DNA of 64,000 nt from Crambe crambe (taxonomy: Eukaryota > Porifera > Demospongiae > Poecilosclerida > Crambeidae), in the NCBI GenBank assembly GCA_963924555.1, contig OZ004583.1, positions 4,187,501 to 4,251,500 of the forward strand. Reading direction: 5' to 3'. Position 1 is the first letter of the stretch. Each line of letters begins with the position of its first letter. Below, in pieces: positions 1-18,473 of this stretch. The notes beneath the pieces were generated by a model. That model did not search any database. It saw only the letters and a program-made list of their open reading frames with translations, and was not told where the DNA came from. The position numbers and the translations under genes were made by a program.

Positions 1-1
1 T

Positions 2-7222
<7,221 letters not shown>

Positions 7223-8216
7223 TGTCTATTATGGAATTGAAAATCCTGTTCTTTTGTGTATGATATCAATTTTTTTATTCAATGGGTATTTGCAATGGCT
7301 TTGCCCATGGATCTCCAATCCATGGACTGTATGCCCTAGCTCTACCTTGTTTGCCACTATGTTTGCCAGTCATACTCAAAGTTTTAAAGCAGAGAAAGAA
7401 TCTAAAAGGCATTTCTAGCTCTTTGGGGGAGTTGTTTGAGAACACCAGAATACTAGGGGAGTTATGAGAACACTGGAACACGTTTATTCTTGACAAGAAC
7501 ACTGGAACGCTGGGGGAGTTTGTTCTCAATGAGAACACTGGAATGCTATTTATTCTTAATGAGAACACTGGAACACTAGGGGAGTTATTCTCAATGAAGA
7601 CACGGGAACACTAAGGAAAGGGAGTTATGAGAGGGAGTTGTGAGAACAATACAGAATTCCTGTTTTATGCTGAAAGAATAATTATTGCAAGGAAGTTTAT
7701 AATGGTGGTGTATATACAGGCTGATATAAAGGTTATCAATGGAGCCTATGATCAGACACAAGCTATTCTGCTACCATGATTATAGTGCAAAATTTTTGTG
7801 GATTTCATGGTTTTGACACAAGAGTAGGGAATTTATATGGTTTACAATATTTGCAAAACCACAAAAATTTCACTATACAGTATTACAGTATTCTACCGAG
7901 TAGGGAACAGAGGAGGGGAGGGAGAGACATCATACAGTGGCATAAACATTACAACCGAGTAGGTATTCATGGAGGTGAAATAATTTCTCTTTGCATGTCT
8001 ATATATGGTACTGCAATTCACATTGCTAGTAATCCCTTATTATGGCTAAGGTAGCTAATAATCATTATCAAAACATATATCATGATAGCTATGGCATAGG
8101 ACAAATGGACTAAAAAATTATCACAGATCAAGTCAACTAGCTACAAAAAATACCACATTTAGTAGTAGCCATAATCATACAAGTTATTACTGAGTCAGTT
8201 TTTCATCACTGCAAGC
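7223..8216. other. Intergenic, convergent 3' ends; degenerate tandem repeat
   Basis: The F-box/WD gene and the receptor gene converge on this stretch. 7437-7640 holds a degenerate tandem repeat of roughly 45 bp built on gagaacactggaacactagg. A fragment resembling a WD exon lies at 7719-7761 (separate entry). I see no other gene here. Confidence 0.7.
7719..7761 (+). pseudogene. Fragmentary duplicate of WD-blade exon (3354-3442)
   Basis: After a splice-like tatatacag the sequence runs gctgatataaaggttatcaa and so on. It matches the start of the WD exon at 3354 (GCTGAC...GTTATCAGTGGA..CCTATGATCAGAC) over about 45 bp and then diverges. It lies ~500 bp past the stop codon of the same gene, in the same orientation. 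A partial exon duplication or leftover of a tandem gene copy fits best. Confidence 0.55.
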
Positions 8217-9310
8217 CTAACTAGTGTTCAGTTCACCAACTGGACCTTCAGGGAGGTCTTGATAGTTCTCGTTCAAATTTTTATCGTCTCTGCACCCATA
8301 TGTACTGCCTCCTTTCAGCGTTTGAGGAGCCACAGCCCCTGCTGAATCCATCACTGTGTAGGCATCTTCACTCGCTGGAATCACCTGTGAGTTCAGAGAA
8401 GAGAGATAGTGTTTTAATTTATTATTGTAGGCTAGTTGTTGACATACTTATTATTAGCACTAGCAACTGAAAAAAAAAAACTTGTTGAGATAATACATAC
8501 AGTCTTATTTAATGGCAACATTTTTAGGAACTGAGGGGTTGCTAATAAGAGGGTTGGACTTTTTAGGAATGGAGGGGTCGCTAATAAGAGGGTTGGACGT
8601 TTAGAAATGGGGGGATTGCTAATAAGAGGGTTGGACTTTTTAGGAATGGGGGTCGCTAATAAGAGGATTGGACTTTTTAGGAATGGGGGTCGCTAATAAG
8701 AGGGTTAGACTTTTTAGGAATGGAGGGGTTGCTAATAAGAAGATTGGAGTTGTTTTTTTTTTACCTCGTAGTGATTTTCAGGGTGGTTATAGCATGCATG
8801 TGAGTCCTTGCTTGTCATAGTTGAAGCTTCCCTTTCGATCATATGAATATGTTTAGGGACTGGCTTGAAGAAGGTAGAGCACGAAATCTCCGCGTAAGTT
8901 GATCCTCCAGCATATATAGGGTTTGGCGTCATGGGGGCTAAGATCTTTGATGCTCTTTCAGACCTTTTAACTGTGCAATATTACCCCCAAAAAATCATAC
9001 ATTAATGCTATTAATTTTGCAAACTGACTAGAAAAGTACTTCTTGTAAATATCTAGATCTATGTCCTGACCTGTTCTCCTATAATAGCACTGCCCCTTCT
9101 TTCTGCATACTGCAATGCCAATTATACCAACTACGAATAGTAGTATAATAGCTCCTACTCCTCCTGCAGTCCCTATGACTACATAGTTTTCTTTATCTAA
9201 GGGCACCAATTGATAGAATAAGTATTCAAGGTTGATCTAGAGAACTTGAGATAGTATTAAAGACCTATTCACCTATTTAACCAGTCAGCTCACATCCACC
9301 TTTTTTGAAG

Positions 9311-9367
<57 letters not shown>

Positions 9368-12300
9368 TCTCCCTTCTCTCTAAAAGAATACCAAACACCT
9401 AAGTTGACTGGCTCATGCTTGAAATACTAACTTGCATGATTAGTCGATTCACGATTTTCTGGTGGGCTGGGTGGAAATGAAAGTGATACAGTGCTACTTC
9501 CACCTGGATATGTATAAATAAAAGCTAATTAATGACAAACCTTAATGACACATGTGCAGCCCTGTGTGTGTTAACCTGAAACACTTTGGGTGTGTTGCTA
9601 TAGCTAGGTGTCCCTCCCCTCTAAGTTGACTGGCTCATGCCTGAAAGCTAGCTATTGCATGATTAGTCCATTCATAATTCTCTGGTGGGGTGGGTGGAAA
9701 TGAAAGGATACAGTGCTACTTCTGGCGCCTGGATATGTATTAACAAAAGTGACATGCTATAAGTGCAGCCCTGGGTGACTGAAAGTGTTAACCCAAAACA
9801 CTATAGGTGATGTGTATAATAAACTATACTCCATTCTGAAGAAATGTGTACTGCAGGGTAGTTGGTGGAGTATAAATAGCCTGCTATTAGTGCTATTCCC
9901 AAAAACTCCACTGATAGTTGGGACTTGAACGACTAGTTGAAAGTGACATGAAAGGAAATTTACAACTATAAAACTGTTAAATTGAATTTAGCAAGAAAGC
10001 AAAAAGCATATTTACAATGATATCAAAATCTTATCATGAAGAATTGTTGTTGTTTTTTTATTTGTTTTTTGTTTTTTTGGTTTGTTTGTTGTTGTTTTTT
10101 TTGGTTGCTTTTTGGCAAACTATATTAACTAAATTAATATACAAGCAAGGGTAACATGACTACCAGTGGGAAAAAATGCTATTAGATAATAAAGCCCTAT
10201 ATTTATAATTTCTTGGACATGTGTTCCCTTGTTAATGACTTGTGTAAAATTTCTAGAGCCCTGGTGAATAATACATTTCCCTAAAACGTAACAATAACAA
10301 GTAGTCAAAATTACATCTTCTAAAAGAGATGAAACAATGCCAAAATGCATTATTTCTAGCTAACACAGTTTCCATCTCATGACAGTACAGAAAACTGATT
10401 GGATTTCTAAAACTTTATTGGAAAAAATTACACCATAGCAGGCCACTCAGGTGGATAGGTTATACAGATCATACCATATGGGGGAAAATGACAGTGTCAG
10501 AATGCCATATAGCAGGTAACCACTCAGTTTTCAAGTACACACTTTATCTCACATAACCAACAATTTATAGCTTACTGGTGGGTGAATTCATAATTACAAA
10601 AGTGGGTTTGATGATGATGGAAGACACTAAGCCATTGGGAAGAATCTCAGCCACGGTCACCACCACTTGGTCATGATAGTCATCAAGTGATATACTCATA
10701 ACACCAAATGCAATATTAGCATCAGGTGGTTCTCGTGTAATGTTGTGGAATGAAGTTCCAATAGAAACCTGGCACCCTAAAGCATTGGCCCCTCTAGCAA
10801 AGGAGCAAGTGATAATAACATTCGAAGAGACGTAATTCACTGATACTTTGGATGACTGCAAGCCAGTGGTATCTGTAGAGTACAGAGAAGGAAAACATCT
10901 GTGGTAACACTCTCTATGTAGGGACGAACCCTCCCTGAAGAAAAATATTCTTTCTATATCTACAGCTCAATGGATATTGTTCAAGTGATTGAAATCATTA
11001 CTACTGCCTTAACTTGGCCCTTCTTACAACCAATGGTACCTTTGAGTTAGTAAAAGATATTGGGATGACCATAAACGAAAGAACAGATGAAGGAAAAAAG
11101 AAAGACTCTCTTAATATGTAATTTAAAAAAACAACAACAATAACTAGAATTGCACGTGCAATCTATATCCGGCATGCCCTAGAGGTGGAGCCAGCAAGCA
11201 AGAAAAACATGCATTCAAGCCACCAAGAGAGTGTTCTTTAAATCCCAACCGATTGCTTAACCCCTTGCTGCAGGGCAAAAAAAATGAATGAGTGTATACA
11301 AGGAACAGTACTTGGATTTTTAACTATTACCTTTAATTTCGTGAGTACATGAACAGGAAGCATACCTGCTAACAATAATATTATCACTGATTTTTAGCCT
11401 GATTTGTTGATATATTTAGTTCCCAATATTCGTCTACATGTTAAGAATGTGTGTAGTAGATATTATGCTGAGAAAAATCTAATTATAGGTCACCTCCAGC
11501 TACATAGAAAGAACTATCCTTTCTGCTGTAGTCCTCTAGAGTATAATTATTATGGCTATGTGACCATACTCACAGACAGTGAGGCTGCTTTGAGAGGAGC
11601 CAGCTGCATTGAAGGCAGAAATAGTGGCATTATACTGTCTTCCTGGAAGGAGGCCATCTCTGGAACTCACCACCAAAGAGACAGACCTGTTACTGTTATT
11701 ATGTACAGAGCGAGATACATTGAAAGCATGGAATGGCTCCATCCCAAGAAAGTTGGCCTCTTCAACAAATTCCAGAGTATAATAATGCACTCTGTACTCC
11801 TGACAGGGAGAGGGATCCTGCATAGTATGATCACAAACATGCACATTAGTTATAGAAAAGTATCTGGAAACTTTGATGTGGGGGCACAGCCACTTGAGAT
11901 GTGAATAAGGTATAATTGCAATATACTGGGATAAGAATGATTGTGGAGATGAGTACAATCCATGTATAGCTCACATTGAATGAAAATGTGATTGAAGATC
12001 CTGCTTCCAGTGATGTGGTGGTTGTTATACTGTCTACCAGATCAGTGGGAACTGTAGAATAGTCAGTTAAATTTAATAGCTAGCTAGGAAATGGTAGCTA
12101 TAATTATTAGAGGAGTGTTGAAGTCATGTGTGAATAACAGGATTATTTTCAGCTATAGAATATAATAATATTATTATTACTGACAAAATAAATACACACT
12201 GCTAGTATAGCTAACTTCTGTGTTCTTTGTGCCCTGTCTCCTCTCATTAGAATTACTAGATTCCCTTAATGGCATTAGCTGGCAGCACTGACCTCCAGGT

Positions 12301-13220
12301 ATGAGAGTGACCTCACTCACACCTGAGATGCTACGACTGAATCTATTCTCAGAGTAGACGGTGACATTGAAGGCAGGACAAATGCTGCTTTCAGAGGGAG
12401 GAATCAGGGTGTAAGATGTAGTGTTGACACTGAACTGCATTTGTTCATCGGAGGCTAGGTTGTGAGATATGATAATGAAGGTTACTTCCTCCCCATCCAA
12501 AGAAAACCCAGGGATCCATGTGAGTAATATTCCTTGATGCTGAGGAAGAAGAGTCAGGGTAAGGTTGGTAGGAGGTGATGTCTCTCCTGAATAGAAACAA
12601 TTCCCACTCATGTAACAACCACAAATTGATATTAACTCGCATAGCCATCATGCTTCCAATAATAACCCCCATGATGATCGTATACTCCCAATCTATACTG
12701 ATACATAAAGCCCCCATGCCCCCCCCATGATAATCTTAGCTATGCTTCCAACCTATACTTAAAAGATTACTTACCGTAAAAAAGGGCAGTAACTACATCA
12801 CTTCTGTCAGTAATAGCAAGAGATCCCACTAAACATTCCAATCTAGTTCCATTATTTCTAGGACTTGCAGCAATAGTCACTCTTGAATTGCTCAGCAGAG
12901 GCAGGGGTGCAAAGATTCCATAATTCGCAAAAATGGCCTGTGTTTCACTATCCCCGACTTGTCTGGAAGCACTTAACCCTGGCAAGAAAACACCCCAAGT
13001 GATAAGGGCAGTTGCACTGCAGTCAAAAGTAACATTAGAGTCCTTGGGTGCAACCACTGACTTTGGAGGTACAAGAATCCGCTCTACAATGAATTAATAG
13101 TTCGTTTAATACGGACACCACCAGCTATATTTGTAGGCTTCCAAATAATGAAATTTACCCTATGATTTTACCTGTAGAAACTTGTAATATCACTGCGAAT
13201 ATAACCATTAACGACCGCAT
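8217..13220 (-). CDS. Single-pass receptor: Ig-like + FN3-like ectodomain, tyrosine-motif tail
   Basis: Exons in order (minus strand): 13220-13172, 13083-12775, 12586-12293, 12051-11975, 11892-11574, 10872-10576, 9503-9432, 9196-9040, 8963-8765, 8384-8217; about 646 aa. Residues 1-16 form a signal peptide (MRSLMVIFAVILQVST). Exon 2 is an Ig-like domain (VTFDC...TRLEC). Exons 3-6 encode about three FN3-like units rich in N-x-S/T sites. One transmembrane helix follows (IILLFVVGIIGIAVC), then a basic RKK stop-transfer. The tail has YAEI, YEVI, YTVM and YQDL tyrosine motifs; YEVI-x6-YTVM spans the last exon junction. There is no kinase domain. Most extracellular exons are phase 1-1, as expected for shuffled domains. 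I recognise no named orthologue. A cell-surface recognition or signalling receptor is inferred. Confidence 0.85.
8521..8747. repeat. 39-bp tandem repeat, about 6 copies, intronic
   Basis: The unit reads roughly tttttaggaatggaggggtc followed by gctaataagagggttggac. It lies in the last intron of the receptor gene, just downstream of the donor of exon 9. Spacing is regular at 36-39 bp and copies differ by a few substitutions. Confidence 0.9.
9314..9364. repeat. (CT)n microsatellite
   Basis: About 25 CT units in the intron between exons 7 and 8 of the receptor gene. Confidence 0.95.
9615..9800 (-). pseudogene. Decayed tandem duplicate of receptor exon 7 and its flanks
   Basis: The stretch 9395-9600, which carries the 72-bp linker exon 9503-9432, is repeated about 220 bp further on. 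Shared blocks include ctaagttgactggctcatg, ggtgggtggaaatgaaa and acagtgctacttc. In the second copy the donor gttagt is changed and small indels shift the frame, so it is probably not spliced in. Confidence 0.7.
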
Positions 13221-13505
13221 CTTTAGCTTTTCGATCTGAGGATCCACCACGCATGCGCATTTTTTCGAGTAAAGCTTATTATTATTTTGATAACGACCAT
13301 TACCTATTAAGTATTGCACCACCATAGTTGCTTCATCTTGGTTGCACAACTTCAATGCAATTGCATTTGGGTACGTTACCCATGATAGAATGTCTATAAA
13401 AGCCATGAACCTGTAGGCTGTATGGTAGCTAGTCTGGCTAGCACGCACGGTTAACATAAATTCGACTCCTCTGTTCAATAGCGATCGTTTAATAATCTCG
13501 ACGCC
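13221..13505. promoter_or_regulatory. Divergent promoter region, receptor (-) / CCCH-CHY gene (+)
   Basis: 285 bp separate the two start codons, so both promoters must lie here or overlap the first exons. No TATA box is evident at a typical distance. The right half holds cagcgatcgtttaataatctcgacgcc just before the plus-strand ATG. The regulatory role is inferred from gene layout only. Confidence 0.5.
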
Positions 13506-16134
13506 ATGTTTAGGAGCAAACCATGTAGGTACATTCTAAACAAAGAAAGCTGCCCCTTCGGAAAAAAATGCAGATTCTTGCATGAATTTGAGAGTCAAGT
13601 TGTGGATAAGAAGTCTACAATCCAAGATCAGTGTGATTTGGGATTTAAACAAGATGGACATGATCCAAAAGTAGGAAGGAACACTTTAAAGACTCAACAG
13701 GGCAAAGGAAAAACTCGAGAATGCCAGTTTTTCCTCCGATCTCATTGCAGGTATGGAGATAGTTGTAAATTTGTCCATTCTGGAAGGGTAGAAGATGTTC
13801 CCAAGGAGCCAATAGAAGACCGAAAAATATCACAACCTGGAAATAGATTAAAAAATCAATTTCCATCAAATGAATTTAAAGATAGAGTGACATATAAAAG
13901 TGGAGTGGTGTCTGAAAATGAATCCAGAACTGGGATGATATTTGAAAATGGATCCAGAACTGGAGTGACACCTGAAAATGGATCCAGAACTGGAGTGACC
14001 TCCGAGAGTAGATTCAGAAACAGAGTGACATCTGAGAACAAGAATTTGACGTTTGAAAATAATAGAGTTGAAAGTAAATCCAAAAGTAAAGGATCATCCA
14101 ATACTTCACACAATCCTCCACCGTTAACTCTTGCTTCATTCATTGGGGGAAGGGGTCATATGACACGTCCCCGTAGAGAGAAACAGAAGGAGCTGTCAAA
14201 TGACCACTTACGAGAAGTGCATAAAGATACCATTTATTTTCTCACTACTGATTTGTATTAATTGTAGGTAGAATTGGAGCAGTTACAGGCACGTTTTCCT
14301 GGGGAGGCTTGTGGTTTGGTACAGAAAAGTCGAGATGCCATCACTTATCAAGTGTATTTTGCACCCACCGACCAAGAATGGGTGAGTCGACTCCAGTGGT
14401 CGTGAATGCACTATCATTGTGACCATTTGTATATTATTCTTGCTCTGAAGTGTGGACCATCCAGTATACTGTTAAAAGTCACCTTTCCTGAAAGCTACCC
14501 AATGAAGTATTGTCATATTGAGCTATCACCAGATCAAGATCTTGAACCACAAGTTATTGATTGTGGAAATAAAGCAATTAATGATTATTGGCAGCCTGAC
14601 ATGCTTGGTGGCCTGATGTTTCGACCATTTCTACATTGGTGGGATAAGAACATTGTAACTATTTTACAATCTCCATTTTCAAGGAGTGAAGAAACCAAAG
14701 ATGAAACATGTGAGAACGTCAAGGAGACAATTGTGGAAGAAGTCACGGAGGAGGATAAACTAGAACAACCCCAGCCAGTAGTAAAGTCAAAGAAGGGAAC
14801 AGAAATCAGATTGTTGGGCCTTGATATCAGTGAGACTTTGGGCACAGCATTCTGGACCACTCTAAAGGTTGCCTTATCTTGTTCACGGTGTAAAAATCAC
14901 CAAGAAGCACAAATAAAAGAAGAACAGTAAGTGCAAAGAGACAGTATTATGATCATTGATAAGTACAATCATGACATAGGTTATATTCAATCACTTGCGA
15001 TCGATGTAATGGTAGTATGACGGTTATATACCATCTTTCACTGATCCACTCTGCATCCTCCACCTTAGGCTACTTGGAGCTCTCAAGGTTATTAATTTTT
15101 CATTCTAGCCCTGAAAAATAGTTGATTGATTCATTCTGTAGGTGTACACCTGTTGAGGTTGTATTTCAGTCCTCTCCTTTGACAATCACTTGCCTCAACT
15201 GTAGCAGTGAGATTGTCACACTGGGATTTTTCATTGGTCAACCAAAAGATGTGCATTGCCGCAGATGTCACACCAAAATCACTCTTAATGTCAGAGGTAT
15301 TAGATTTGTCCAGCATCAGCAGTCTGACAACAGTGAAGTGAAGGGCAGGCCTATAACTGTGGTTTCATCTGCCAAGAAACGTGTTGATAAGTTGCTGAAA
15401 GACGGAGAACCTCTTCCAAACACTGGAACATGTGAACATTATAAAAAGAGCCACCGTTGGCTTAGGTAAATTACACACACCCACAAATTACATCCTTGGT
15501 TTCTTTTTAGTGTCCCCCCTCCCCCTCTCTGTCAGCAGCCAGCACTTGGGCCCTGCATCCTCCCAAAGTATGATTGTTTTTTTTTCTACAAGGTTTCCTT
15601 GTTGTGGACGAGCATTTCCGTGTGACACATGTCATGATGCAGTGCAGGACCATCCTATGGAACGTGCAACTAGGATGATTTGTGGCTATTGCTCCAAGGA
15701 GCAGGTACAAATACTAGCTTTCCCATATTATTACTGGTGGTTTCAGCAAACTAATAATTAACTAACCAGCATTTGCTGTCAGTGGTGGTTGTGGTGTTAT
15801 GTTATTATTACTTGGACAGGCTTACTCTGGAAAGGGAATTTGTGTTAGATGTCTATCAGACATGACACTAAGTAAACACAGCAGTCACTGGGAAGGTGGT
15901 CAAGGCTGCAGGAATAAGTCTAAAATGAGCCGGTAAGAGCACATAAGGATTCCTCTTGAGTGAGAAATCAAAAACATTAATTTTAATTATAGAAGCATCT
16001 TTTTTCTTCCATAATGCATTGTTTAAGTCTCTCTCTATTACTCTTTCTCTTACAGACAAGACAAGCACAAGTACAAGGACACGAATAAGACTACTTGTAT
16101 GAAATCAGAAAGAGTGGGGAAAAAACAAACTTGA
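13506..16134 (+). CDS. CCCH / RWD-like / CHY zinc-finger protein
   Basis: Exons 13506-14216, 14268-14381, 14451-14926, 14980-15087, 15142-15465, 15593-15704, 15820-15932, 16056-16134; 678 aa. Two N-terminal CCCH fingers: C7-x8-C-x5-C-x3-H and a C-x7-C-x5-C-x3-H near residue 75. Then a low-complexity linker with a ~10-aa repeat (ENGSRTGVTP). Next comes an RWD-like fold (LEQLQARFPGEA ... VTFPESYPMKYCHIEL). Then Cys pairs (CSRC, CDRC, CLNC, CRRC). A CHY zinc finger closes the fold (CEHYKKSHRW, FPCCGRAFPCDTCHD, MICGYCSKEQ). The tail is Lys-rich. CCCH fingers usually bind RNA; CHY fingers occur in RCHY1 and Hot13. The combined function is unknown. It diverges from the receptor gene. Confidence 0.9.
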
Positions 16135-16248
16135 ACAGTTTCATTAATACAACACACAAATAATCATGATGCATTTTCCCCTCTGTATTGTTGAATTGAT
16201 ACCAGTGAGATGGCGTGGTGGATTATAATTTTTATTATAGTTTCAAAT

Positions 16249-18353
16249 TTAGTCCAGATGAGTAATGATCCAGTCCTTTATTAGGTTACGAGCTCTCTCT
16301 TGGCCTTTATCATGAAGAATCTCGTGATAGTCGCCATCAAAGATCTAAAATGCATGAGATGTGAGAATGATTTCCACCAATTGTTTTTTTTTCTTCACAT
16401 TTACATAGCTATAAATATAGCTAAACAAGATGCTAGATTGCATTATTTCTCCCTGTTCTTTTTTGTTCATGGAAAACGGGAAGGAATATTATTTTTAAAG
16501 AAAATTTCTCCTAGATCTGCTGCTCCAGCTTCCTGCAAGACTTATTTCCCCTTAATTTTCATTCAAGCCCTTCAAGTTGGTACGGTTACCTCAAATGTCT
16601 TATCAGAACTTCCAATGTTGTTAGAGATGAACTCAGAAGCTGAGAAAGGCACCAGGTGATCACCAGTTCCATGTGTGATTAAGACAGGAATTTCAATTTT
16701 ACTTATTTTCTCTCTGGCAATGGGAACCCTCTTTATCATTTCACCTGCCCACTTGGCTTTCAGTGGCTGATGGTACACCAGTGGGTCATTCTCGTACATT
16801 TCAACCTACATGAGTAGCACAAGAATAATGGAATACAGATTTCTCACTTGCTCACTGTCAAATGCTGCACATTACTATAGTAGTAGTTGTAGAGGCTCTA
16901 GGCTTATCTAAGTGCTTTGTTACATATAAATTCAACAGCAAAATCTTCTAAAGAGTTGAAGCACTACTGTTAAATGTTGCACATTGCCCTAGTAGTACTA
17001 TATCATGGTCAATCCTCCACTACTGGTTCACTGGTATTCCTAGAATACAATAATGCACTGATTACCTCATCTGGAAGGCTACTGATGAAGGCAGGATTCA
17101 CAGATGAAATGCCAACTCGAGGAGCAACATAAGATAAAACTCGTGCAAAGAATTGCTACAAAAGTAAAATACATGACATTGTGCAGAATGATGATTTTCT
17201 GGATTCAAGAGTTGGTCTATTATTGAGCCTAAGATAACTGTTACAGCAAATGAACAGGTACATCATTTGATGTAAAGTAATAATATTACAGACCTATTGC
17301 TTAATCACCTGCTTATTATGAATAACTCTAGCTACTACCTAGCAACTCACAGTCACTGCTCCTGCCGATTGTGGGTCTATTTCCAAAGCAGCTGCACTAA
17401 GGACAATCCCAGCAAACATATCTTGTGCTTCTATAGCAACACAAGATGCTACTAGTCCTCCCTGAATTATAAGGTCCATTATTAATGTAAATGCCCAGCA
17501 AGTTTATGATAAATCTGCTACTGAAAATCTAAATGGTGTTCTGAACGGTGTTCATCTCATGTGAACATTTATTAACTACCCCAATTAAGATGGGCAGTTT
17601 AATGTAAGGTTACTCATGGTCACTAGGTTACTACTGTATAGTCATGGTCACTAGTTTACTCATTTACCATAGAATGGCCTATTAGGAAGCAGGGTATTTC
17701 AGGGTAAGATGCCTTAAAATCTTTGACGTGATTAATAACATCATGAACATACACACTGAAATCTTCAATATATACTTTTTCACCACCACTTCTCCCATGA
17801 CCAACTAGAAGGAAAAGAAGAGAAGAAAGCCCATTACTAAGGTGATTAAGAAGTATTATCTTGCTTACCGTGATCATGCCCAAATGCAAAAATCCCATTT
17901 TCCGACAATTCCTGGGCTAGCTTTTCATACCGTCCCATGTACTCACCAACGCCATGGGAAATATATGCAAGAGCCCTAGAAATCATAAAAATGCAGTATG
18001 GAAATTCGACTCATGTTGGATGGCAGTGTTAACATCATAGTTCAGTGCCTCCAACCGGTGAACTTTGTGCCAATTTTCATGAATTTCAGCCATTTTATAA
18101 GTAATGCTGTTCATAGTAAGTTTGCCTAGAGTTCTTCAGTATTTTTAGGTTAAATTTCAGTAAAAATACACTGCTGAATAGTATGTCTATTAAACAGTTA
18201 GATGATATGCAAACAGCTATTGCATGATAGATTAATGCACCCCTTAGGGCTGGGATGTTCATACCTGACTCTCTCAGCCGGCATCCAGCGCCATACATGC
18301 AGAGTTATGCTATTCCAAGTCGATACTCGAGGTTCTATATCCGTATCTGACAT
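16249..18353 (-). CDS. MGLL-like: Monoglyceride lipase-like serine hydrolase, paralogue A
   Basis: Exons (minus): 18353-18265, 17975-17869, 17804-17668, 17461-17351, 17155-17066, 16805-16590, 16344-16249; 281 aa. Alpha/beta-hydrolase of the MGLL family: HG oxyanion motif (ISHGVGEY), VGHGRSGGE, nucleophile elbow GHSMGG with Ser110 split over an intron, Asp227 in THGTGDHLVPF, His257 in DYHEILH. Spacings Ser-Asp 117 and Ser-His 147 are those of human MGLL (S122/D239/H269). The family hydrolyses monoacylglycerols to glycerol and fatty acid. There is no signal peptide, so the protein is likely cytosolic or membrane-associated. The ATG at 18353 is chosen because reading upstream meets no plausible start codon in frame. 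It is an inverted duplicate of the gene starting at 18474. Confidence 0.92.
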
Positions 18354-18473
18354 GGTGCAGATGCCTGGGGTCCATGGGCGTGGCAACCATGTGGCGTAGC
18401 TGACCGGAATGCCGGGCAGAGGCCCTTTACTTCCACAAATAAAAGGAAGTAAAGAGTCCGACTATGCTGGGCA
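18354..18473. promoter_or_regulatory. 120-bp bidirectional promoter between MGLL paralogues
   Basis: The two start codons are 120 bp apart and point away from each other. The interval contains an imperfect palindrome, acttccacaaataaaaggaagt (18430-18451), with GGAA cores facing both ways (ETS-type sites), and no clear TATA box. The bidirectional role is inferred from spacing. Confidence 0.6.

Noticed and set aside
8521..8747. Possible CRISPR-like array
   Set aside because: Units abut without unique spacers, and the context is an intron of an animal gene.
11404..11904. 166-codon plus-strand ORF
   Set aside because: It is the antisense shadow of the FN3-like exon 11892-11574.
18198..18399. 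Upstream start for lipase A (MPRPWTP...)
   Set aside because: That first residue is TTG, not ATG; the ATG at 18353 gives the normal family length.
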